Assembly: GCA_949987565.1 (NCBI GenBank)
Contig: OX465101.1
Span: forward strand, 21,319,624-21,383,623
From: Luidia sarsii
Lineage: Eukaryota > Echinodermata > Asteroidea > Paxillosida > Luidiidae
Reading direction: 5' to 3'
Length of the DNA stretch: 64,000 bases
The notes beneath the pieces were generated by a model. It saw nothing but the letters and a program-made list of their open reading frames with translations, did not search any database and was not told the DNA's origin. The stretch's first letter is position 1; each line of letters begins with the position of its first letter. Positions 33,816-64,000 of this stretch are shown in pieces. The position numbers and the translations under genes were made by a program.

Positions 33816-34324
33816 GTCAAATTTCAGGCATGCGCAGTTCGGACCGCAGAATTAATTGCAATCCACTTTTTGAAAAAAAAATGCCGCCTGAGGATGTGTG
33901 CACAGGAAATACATTGTTGAATCGCGATGACGCGATCCACTTACAGATGATTTTCTAAGGCTAGCGGGAAGTTTGGGATTGTTCCTAAAGATAACCGTGG
34001 CAATAAAGGTAACTCTTTTCAATCAGGTCAAGAATCAATCTCATATTAGGACAAGCTTGTTCCTCTTGTAATAAGGGTTGGAGGATACTCCACCCACTGT
34101 GCTTGGGGTGCACAACTGAAAACATCCCCGCAAGAAAGGAACTATGCATTGGCCATTGTCTATTGCGATTAATGATTTTAAAAACAAAAACACCATCAAT
34201 ATCACGATACTAAAACAATTTGACCAAATGACAATGTTAAACCTTAGTTCCCTCCTATTAGTTTACTTAGTATAATATCAAAACTTAGTGCAATATAAAA
34301 AGAAACAAAACAATATCGACGGTG
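33816..34324. other. Spacer between two ATTGGTT arrays
   Basis: No coding signal; mostly AT-rich unique-looking sequence. Confidence 0.4.
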
Positions 34325-34562
34325 TAATTGGTTAATGCTCTAACCAAGACACCATTGGTTAGTACTTCTAACCAACACATATTGGTTAATGCTCTAACCA
34401 AGACATATTGGTTAATGTCCGAACCAATATGAATTTGTTAGTTTTCGAACCAATAAGGATTGGTTAAGAGAGTAAATCATCTAACATTGGTTATTTAAAC
34501 CAATAAGTTGGTTGGACACATATCTACCAACAGCATTGGTTGAATTTGACCAATATATTGGT
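34325..34562. repeat. Diverged ATTGGTT/AACCAAT array
   Basis: Irregular array of TATTGGTTAATG, CTCTAACCAA and GAACCAAT words, about 10-25 bp apart, clearly related in motif to 32900-33815 but without the 82-bp period. Confidence 0.8.
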
Positions 34563-34583
34563 CATAGTGTGTATCAAGAAGGA

Positions 34584-34718
34584 GGTTTGCGGTGACACCA
34601 CGTACATAATATCTATGGCTCTGAAAAGAGCCGGTAACTCAACGTTTCGGGTAGAGTGTTCATTGCCCGTCGTCATGTCTAGTCTCCTGAGACGACGTAC
34701 ATGGTGTCACCGCAAAAT
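34584..34718 (-). repeat. Hairpin repeat with histone-type stem-loop word
   Basis: GCGGTGACACCACGTAC and its mirror GTACATGGTGTCACCGC bound a 135-bp element. On the minus strand it contains CCCGAAACGTTGAGTTACC followed at 34632-34617 by GGCTCTTTTCAGAGCC, the exact sequence of the metazoan replication-dependent histone mRNA 3' stem-loop. No histone reading frame is present upstream, so it is probably coincidence within a repeat. Confidence 0.55.
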
Positions 34719-34724
34719 CTCCTA

Positions 34725-37090
34725 TAAACTTGGATTTTCTACCCTGCAAACCTTCAAATATTGTATCTAATAAAAATTGCAGTACAATAATTAATGCTTA
34801 CACCAACCTTGCATGGGCTTCACTGCTACGGATGATTTTCGGCCTTAAATGTTGCACAGTTTGCCTTTATACGGGGGTGGAAAGATACGACCTAGCGACG
34901 AGTTGGTTATGAGGAACTTCCCTAGTGGGTTTTCAATAATCAGGAAGGGTCATCAGCCACCAGTGAGGGGAGTCAGAGGGAAAAGGATTCAAGCAACAAT
35001 TACCAGTACTACCACTACTACTAGGATTCTTATAAATAAAAAAAGAAACCCAGGGGACATCCACGGAAGTACAATAAATTATGGAAGCCCTTGCACATGT
35101 CCACGTTACCCCGGGTATATGCTGAGGATTAAGATATTAATTTTTTTTTTATTACTACTGTACATGTAATTCATGGGAAAAAAACATATTATACTGTATA
35201 CAGAAGATTCAGAAAAGTAACATGCATTTTTTCAATAACATAAATACTGATTTCTAACCATATCGTTTGTAAAAAAAAAACACAATTACGGGATCGGTGA
35301 CATGTAAGTGTCAAGAAAACAAATAAACTAATTACACCAGCAATGCTACCACGGTGTTTGCAATTTGCACAATTGCTGGTAATTTTATTTAACTTGAATT
35401 ATTTTATTAATTTTTAATAATCTTATTTAACTTGAATCGTTTGTCTACAATTATTGTAAGAGGTCAAACTGTATAATCATGGGTGGATTTCTCACACCTT
35501 TACGATGCATCATAACCCAACTTACAATGGGTAATGTTATTTTCTTAATGTCATATAATTATTGCAATTCTATTACTCAATGTACCTAAATGAATTTTGT
35601 CACTTTTTAAAATCCTCATAATATTTCCTATGTCCTAAAAGATGGTATTTTGAGCTCAGTGTTCACCCAATGCAGCTGTGGTATTCAAATACGCCATTTT
35701 AACGCGGTCCGTGGGTTTTCTAATGAGATTCATTGGCTTTTCAAATGGTAAGGTACAACTTTCTTCGCACATTCATCCCGCAAGTGATCGCCAACAGGAA
35801 TGTTATAGACTTATAACCTAATTCTTATAGACCTCACTTGTCTTTCTCAGAGTTTTGTCCGTATGATCAAAACACGACAATTATCCCAGCCCACCCCCTC
35901 CCGGTCAATTTTGTGAAAAAAGTAAAATATCCCATATATAAATATGGAGTTAAGGATAAACTAAGACAGAGGCACACACGGCACGAAATAAACATGTCTT
36001 CGTCTGACTGTTATACGGCCACTAGATTCTACAGTCGTTGACTGACTAAATAACATCGAGCAGGCGACTTTGACAAGGAATGACCAGTGACAGATTGAGG
36101 GCCATGTAGGCCTATGATCAAGATTCAAACGTCCTGAGTGCTAATCAATTTTCTGTTTTCAATGGGGGTATACCGGGCTTCAACGAGGTTCAATCATGGT
36201 ATGGATTGAATGGTATGATACCATTATGGCCTATTCAGCGGGGCATTCGAGATACACTAGAACCTACAAATTGCAAAGTACTATAATATTGTGTTATGAT
36301 CCTGCTATAAGGCATTTACGACTATCACCATTGACATGATATAATAATTGATATCCAAGCCTGACATCGTTTATATATTATTCGTTTTCCCCCACCTATA
36401 TAGGCCTATGTCGGAGGTTTTTAAACGTTCGATCGCAAGGTATATGTTTGTATATTGTACATACACAAATCATATTCGTCATTTCTGATTTGTCATGAGA
36501 ACGCATTTTCCCATTATAACCTTGATTTCAAAGCATCGACACAAGCTAATTGGTGTAACTTTTCAGCATGTCAGCGTGATTGACCTTTTGGATTACCTCT
36601 ATGATATAAGACGCTTTGTCCTGGATAGTGCCCCTCCCCCTTGCATTAGTCCAACAATCATTGCCACATGTATCATTAATTTGGACCTACATCGGTAGCA
36701 ACTCTATACATAAATAAACAAAGATACTGTTTGTTACGACCAGTACTATAAATTTAATGGAGTAGCTGCGTTTTATCCTGCAAATGCCTCCTCGTTGCCC
36801 ATTTCCGTAATTGGTGTGACACTTCTTTTTTCATTTGCTGGTACCTGCTTGCTATGAAACTTTTTTACCATTTGCATCTGGAATGATACCTTAATTCCTC
36901 ATCAACACACTCGTAACACATAATTTGCTTGAGATGATACAATCGTGTTAGGCCTACTCGAGCCCATCGCTTCCACGCAGATAGAGCCGTAGGAAGTTGA
37001 CGAAGGAGGTATTTTCTTCTAGGAAGAAGGGCGGGGTTGGTGATAACCAATTCCAGAAGCTTGGGAAACATGCATAAGCAGGTACACAAT
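34725..37090. other. Intergenic sequence
   Basis: AT-rich; no gene, array or transposon end that I can support. Confidence 0.4.
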
Positions 37091-37093
37091 ACG

Positions 37094-37203
37094 GGTGATT
37101 CACAATATAAGTGCGCCAGACTCAAGAGTTTGCAACGCGTTGGCCAATCACACTTGATCACACTAAAAAATCAAACTCTTGAGGGCGCACTACTGTGAAT
37201 CGC
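37094..37203. mobile_element. Small palindromic MITE-like element
   Basis: GTGATTCACAATATAAGTGC and ACTCAAGAGTTTG on the left mirror CAAACTCTTGAGGGCGCAC and CTGTGAATCGC on the right, with a ~35-bp loop. GGCGATTCACAATAGTGCG at 19151 resembles one end. Confidence 0.6.
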
Positions 37204-37638
37204 TCGTGGCGGCCAGGACATGCTGCGTTCCAATCAGGTCGATCGTGTTTATCGTGTTCACGACCTGTATTTTCCAGTTCACGAATGGGCTGCATTCGAT
37301 CCAATGCTACTCACCAACACCACGCCAACACGCACATTGCAAGCGAAAAATACCAATCGAGTATGCTAGTTGCTACGCGTACGCGGCTGGTTTTCACAAA
37401 CGTACGCGAGTCGGACAACTTACACCGACGACTCGCAGCCAATGTATTGTAAACATTAGTCCTTACATGTGCGTGTAGAACAGCGTAGTAAATTCATGGT
37501 AAATTCACCTTTTTGTTCCTGGCTGCAGAAACCGCCACCGTATGTATCGTAATCTTATTGTAACTCATGCATTCATCGCATCGATGTCGGTAAAAACTGT
37601 TTGACCTCCTGACCCAAGTTGACCCCATTTCGTTGTCA

Positions 37639-37896
37639 AGTCGTGAACTGGAGACAAGATTTCCCCCTCCAGTTCACGACTGGTGACCACGAGTTACCAG
37701 ACGATTGGAATGCCTCTTCACGACTAGTGAACTCGTGAACACGGTAATCACGACGCGATTGGAACACGGCATAAAATGCCGTACGTCAAACTATTGTGTT
37801 AATTGATCTTTAGCTTAAATTAACTTCCGGACCCATTGACCTCCCGCAGTCGGGAGATTAACTTATTAATATTCAGTTGTGACGTACGGCATTTCA
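37639..37896. repeat. Two short hairpins
   Basis: AGTCGTGAACTGGAG..CTCCAGTTCACGACT at 37639-37682, and AAATGCCGTACGTCAA..TTGTGACGTACGGCATTT at 37777-37896. Possible MITE ends. Confidence 0.5.
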
Positions 37897-38347
37897 GGTC
37901 GGCCATTAAGGTCCCTCTTGTGTAGTAAGAAGTTGAAGGCACAGAACACAGTCAACAGTTTCAAGTAATCGATGTGCATGGCTTGCCTGAAGTTCCTGAG
38001 GGCACCAGCGGCCGACGATATTATTCAGTGTCTGGCGGCAGCCTCCCTAACGCCGAGTTGGACGCATTCTGTTTGAACGACTATTAGTAATGCCTGGCTA
38101 TAACACTAGCCCTAGATAATAGGAAGGAGAATGTTCTTACCGTTCCCGCATTTCATTCCAGCTCCAGTCTCCACCCCTGAGGATATTAAGACTACCGGTT
38201 TCGCGGTTCAGTTCTCTTCGGAGAGGGGCAGCATCATATCCAGCAGACTGAGGTTTCGGTAAACGATGCATGACTGTGAGGCCGAAGAAAATAGCCCACG
38301 CATGGACTGTTGCCGATAATCTGCCCGTCAGACTTGGGCCTGAAGCC

Positions 38348-38426
38348 CTGTCCGCACTGGACTTATTTTGGGTAAACTAACCGAGCAAATTGGTTACTTT
38401 ACCATTATCTTCAAGTCCAATGCGGA
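38348..38426. mobile_element. Small palindromic MITE-like element
   Basis: GTCCGCACTGGACTTATTTT on the left pairs with AAGTCCAATGCGGAC on the right. A related pair (AGTGCGGACGC.. and ..CCCAGTGCAGAC) frames 40690-40775. Confidence 0.55.
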
Positions 38427-38467
38427 CGGCCTAGGAAGTTTTCCTCCCATTTACTCATGAAGTTGGT

Positions 38468-38742
38468 TCTGGTAGTATTAAATACCGGAAAACACCGGAA
38501 AAACACCTGAAATCACCGGAAAACACCGGAAAACACCAGAAAATACCGGAAAACTATACCGGAATACGTGGTTTCCGGTATTTAGTGTTTTGTTGTATGC
38601 TTTCCGGTATTTAGTGTTTTTTGCTGTTTTCTGGTAATTAGTGTGTTTTTCGGTGTATGATGTTTTCCGGTATTTAGTGCGTTTTCTGGTATTTAGTGCG
38701 ATTCCGGTGTTTTCCGGTGTTTTCCGGTATTTAGTACCACCT
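38468..38742. repeat. Palindromic ACCGGAAAAC minisatellite
   Basis: The left half is tandem ACCGGAAAAC units, the right half tandem GTTTTCCGGT units with a TATTTAGT spacer; they meet near 38570. The outer edges mirror each other as AAATACCGGAAAACACCGG. Confidence 0.85.
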
Positions 38743-39945
38743 GTTCTAAATTGTCTGAAAATATTTTGTGCGAAGTGTAAATCTTTTATCTACACACTGT
38801 ACCGGCCCTTTCCTTTTCATTCTTTTATTAAGTATAAAACTATGAATAATATTGATAAATCACTTTTTTCAATGTCCTTCCTCTTCTCAGAAGTTGGAAT
38901 GGACTGCTTTGGCCAAAATTGGGAAGGCATATATGCTTGATAACCTTCCAGTCAAAAATGTACATGTATTTGGCCATTTTTACGGTACCACAAAGCCCAA
39001 GCCCGTCTGCGTCTAGCCTGTATATATAGCCTGGCTGTAGGCAGTATTTTGTTCCACTTATCTTCACGGTGTTCAGTGCACTACAATTAATTTGTGACTT
39101 TGATCACCCTTCTAATTGTCTACAATTAATTTGCGAAACATTATTTTTGCATCTGTGACGTGACAGCTCGTTTGCATATTTCTCCAGCGCAGCGTCCTCG
39201 CTTGATCCACTCTGTATTAGTATAGTCTAGAGTCATTCAAGCTTGAGCACTTGTACAGCTATACACATGTGATTGCTCTTCGTGAAGTTTCTAAGAATAG
39301 TCGCCTTGAGATTTCTCCCTGGATGACTCGACTGGGGGTTGAGTTTACTTTAAATGATGGTACACAATTAAAAGAGCCAGTCATCAGTCAAAGGTTACAA
39401 AAGTTACAAAGGTTACAAAGTTGGCCTTACCACAAGTTTGTCCTACATGTAGATTGTCCAAGGTTGACCTTCAGCTTTACGATAAATATAAACATTTGCA
39501 AAATGTTAAGATGTCTGTACGCCGCCAGTGCTAAGGCATACCTATTTCTGTATACAGAGGCCATCAATAACAACTGATGAGCCAGCCATGGTGCGCGCGA
39601 CTATAGCGACAGTGAAGCGGCCGAAGCAGACTGGCTACGATACGCTAAAGACAGAGACAGAGGACGGCAGAATTCGAAGCGGAAAGGAAAACAGTACACC
39701 AACTAACATGAAGTACGAATAAAAAAAAAACTTCAGTTGTATTGAAATTTGAATTACTCTGTCATGCTTCCATTCATTTGTTTGTTGTTTCCAACCTTAA
39801 AATGACTAATCCAACATTTTGTCAACAATACAAACCAATAATTTATGTGAACCAACATTTTCTTTTGATTTTCGCTAAAAGGGAACATAACGTTACCAAC
39901 ATATTAGACTGGTGTCGCGAAGAGGTAAATGTTGGCCCGATGACT
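38743..39945. other. Intergenic sequence
   Basis: Nothing recognised; short open frames here lack family features. Confidence 0.4.
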
Positions 39946-39949
39946 AATT

Positions 39950-40510
39950 AATGCCAAAGTTGTGCCAACGTTGGATTATTGTTGTCTGCCGGGAAGGTCC
40001 ATGATTGGCCCAACTTTATTATAATGTTGGCCCATGGTGAGGAACTAACGTGCTACCAGCTGCATAGGCCGAACGTTGGCATAATTTTGGCATATGGGGA
40101 AATATATGAGGAGCCAACGTGCTATCAGCATATAATTATTGGCCCAACGTTGGCATAATATTGGCATAATTATGGGGAATATAATGAGGAGCCAACGTGC
40201 TACCAGCATTGGCCCCGGCAACGTTGGCATAATGTTGGCCTATGGGGAAATATATGAGGAGCCAACGTGCTACCAGCATTGGTCCAACGTTGGCATGATG
40301 TTGGCATAATGTTAGCCTAAGGGGAATATAATGAGGCGCCAACATGTTACCAACGTTGGCCAACATCACGCCAACGTTGGCATTATGTTGGCCCTTGGTG
40401 AATATAATGAGCCAACATGTTACCGACGTTGGCCAACATTAGGTCAACGTTTGCATTATGTAGGTCATTTTATCCAAGTTACAGTGGGCCGACATTGGCC
40501 CAACATTGGC
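39950..40510. repeat. CCAACGTTGG palindromic minisatellite
   Basis: Irregular units of about 68-79 bp marked by GAGGAGCCAACGTGCTACC, CCAACGTTGGCATAATGTTG and GGGGAAATATATGAG. Each unit holds the palindrome CCAACGTTGG and several GTTGGC/GCCAAC half sites. Open minus-strand frames are repeats. Confidence 0.88.
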
Positions 40511-41868
40511 CCATTGTCACCATGTTATCTGGGTTACCCGACTAGAATTGTGCCCGGTGAAATTGACCAGGCCAGTTTAACCGAGTCGAAAAGTCCAAGC
40601 GAACACGACGTCGTGCGTATAGTATAAAAAATACGGTAATTAATTTTATGCGCCACTCGGTTACCCACGTCGATATAGGCCTATTACTAGTCCAAGTGCG
40701 GACGCCGGGAAGATTGATCCATTGGGATGTTACCCAGGGTCTCGGTAAAAAAAAATGAGCCCAGTGCAGACACGGCTTTAGTTCGATCGCGAACGAACTG
40801 TGACCTCTTCCGTCAGAAAGACTAGGCTGGGACCAACAATTAATCTTGTCGGTATTTTCTTGGCTTAACGAAAGAGGTATTCAAACCGAATCCACTACAA
40901 ATCCCAGAAACAAAAAATGGTCTGATGAGGAACCAGCTAGCTCTGACGGGTTCGTTCAAATACCACGCGTCCGAAGACCAGCTTCTGGTCGAAGGCATGG
41001 CTGATGATTAGAACCATGGAGGATTAAAACCGTCCAGCTAGAAAACGCATCTGATACTGACCACCTCCCTCAGGATGGCTGCTACTGGTTTTAGGATTTT
41101 GATGAAAACGCATTATAAACAGAATTTGAATTTCAATCCTTGGATCAAGCTAGCCAAACATTTTGAGGAAAAAACCCTGACGTTTTAGGGGTATAATAGC
41201 CAGCTAACATCAGTTAGGCCTGCCTTCACCGAAACGCCCGTGGGGCCTTCAGGAAACTAGTGAACGGAAAGTTGCTTGTTCTTGTCCAATGGCCTGGAAG
41301 CCGATTCGATGAGCTGCACCCGGTATAGTAGTGAGAGCGCCACCAATTGTCGAAGCTCATATCCGGCCAACTGCTCCACTCGCGTGAATAAGAGGATACA
41401 TAAGTGTAACAATTAATTTTAATTAGACCAAACTTGAAGCAAACAAGCGGCGTTTGTTGAAACGGGTGGTGACCTTGACATCGTTTAGGGCCTGAGGGTA
41501 CATGGCCCATTGTAAATCGACGGTCTCTTCCCGAACCCCGACTCCCTTCTTCCTCAACTCCATGCTCAACTAAAGCATGGAGGAAGGCCCAATGACTCGA
41601 GTTCCTCATCTCATTCTTCCTTTCCTCATCCTCAAAGTGTTTTTATTGATCGCAATAAAATACTAGGCTTATCTGGCCTCGTTTTCACATTATCTTATCT
41701 TGGTCCTTGGCTTTTATTGTTGACTTTCAATTATTTTTAAGTTGTCTGTTTTCAATTTTGGCGGGTGTCGAAGCGAGGCTTGTTGCTTGCATAATAATTT
41801 TGATTAACACTCATGACAACTGAGCGAGCCATTCGATTCAGTTGGGAAACCCGTCATTCTGAAATCCA
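40511..41868. other. PPP4R3 upstream sequence
   Basis: A 127-codon minus-strand frame at 41226-41609 has no family resemblance. Apart from the MITE-like pair at 40690-40775 I see nothing supportable until the YY1-like site. Confidence 0.4.
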
Positions 41869-41882
41869 ACAAGATGGCGGAC
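41869..41882 (+). promoter_or_regulatory. YY1-type site in PPP4R3 promoter/5' UTR
   Basis: ACAAGATGGCGGAC matches the YY1 core AAnATGGCGG in the orientation typical for sites just downstream of a transcription start. It is about 185 bp before the PPP4R3 ATG. Confidence 0.5.
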
Positions 41883-41936
41883 GATACTGCGGTGAAATCC
41901 CGTCGCACTTGTTGTTGTGTCCATGTATCGCTCTAA
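41874..41936 (+). other. Possible 20-codon upstream ORF of PPP4R3
   Basis: The ATG inside the YY1-type site opens a 20-codon frame ending TAA at 41934-41936, before the main start at 42061. It matters only if transcription begins upstream of it, which I cannot see. Confidence 0.3.
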
Positions 41937-42060
41937 CGTTACTCGTTCAGTTTAAGTTTGAATGTCATATTGTCAGAGGAATAAAGTTTCCCCCTCCCTA
42001 TCAAAGAATGTTTAGATGCCTGGTATTCAACGTGCAAGGAGAAAGAGTTAGTTGTTAAAA

Positions 42061-64000
<21,940 letters not shown>

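Noticed and set aside
41226..41609. 127-codon minus-strand frame upstream of PPP4R3
   Set aside because: No recognisable domain, no splice-consistent neighbours, base composition like the flanks.

Overview
This is a window of animal nuclear DNA. Four protein-coding genes are split into short exons with GT..AG introns, and most of the rest is introns and transposable-element debris. Protein similarity is highest to deuterostome orthologues. A Penelope-like element, sea-urchin-like foldback elements and frequent TAGGCCTA/TACATGTA words fit a marine invertebrate deuterostome; echinoderm or hemichordate seems likelier than amphioxus, but I cannot decide from sequence alone.

Genes. On the minus strand, the 5' part of BAZ1A/ACF1 (exons 1-6, 7194 down to 840) runs off the left edge. 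A complete four-exon NUDT22 (12565-10051) lies in tandem upstream of it. On the plus strand there is a complete three-exon TMEM26 (24821-31379). The first eleven coding exons of PPP4R3 (SMEK/Falafel, 42061-63025) run off the right edge. I assembled the exons by reading splice sites and checking phase, and every junction listed keeps frame. The four genes have unrelated jobs: chromatin remodelling, nucleotide-sugar hydrolysis, a membrane protein, and a phosphatase-4 regulatory subunit. I see no sign of co-regulation.

Repeats. 13.7-21.2 kb is a repeat-dominated intergenic block: CTAG-type microsatellites with a perfect 205-bp inverted repeat, two palindromic MITEs, a TA-flanked MITE, a foldback element with internally repetitive arms, and a broken Penelope-like retroelement. 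TMEM26 intron 1 holds a 5'-truncated non-LTR retrotransposon with one apparent frameshift. 32.9-40.5 kb carries several palindrome-rich minisatellites: an 82-bp CCAAT/ATTGG unit, an ACCGGAAAAC unit, and a CCAACGTTGG unit. PPP4R3 intron 1 (9.3 kb) is packed with DNA-transposon remnants, including a dead Tc1/mariner of 1342 bp and a ~750-bp repeat present twice in inverted orientation.

The recurring theme is self-complementarity: nearly every repeat family here is a palindrome or is built from palindromic units. I found no prokaryotic-type system, CRISPR, rRNA gene or intact tRNA gene.
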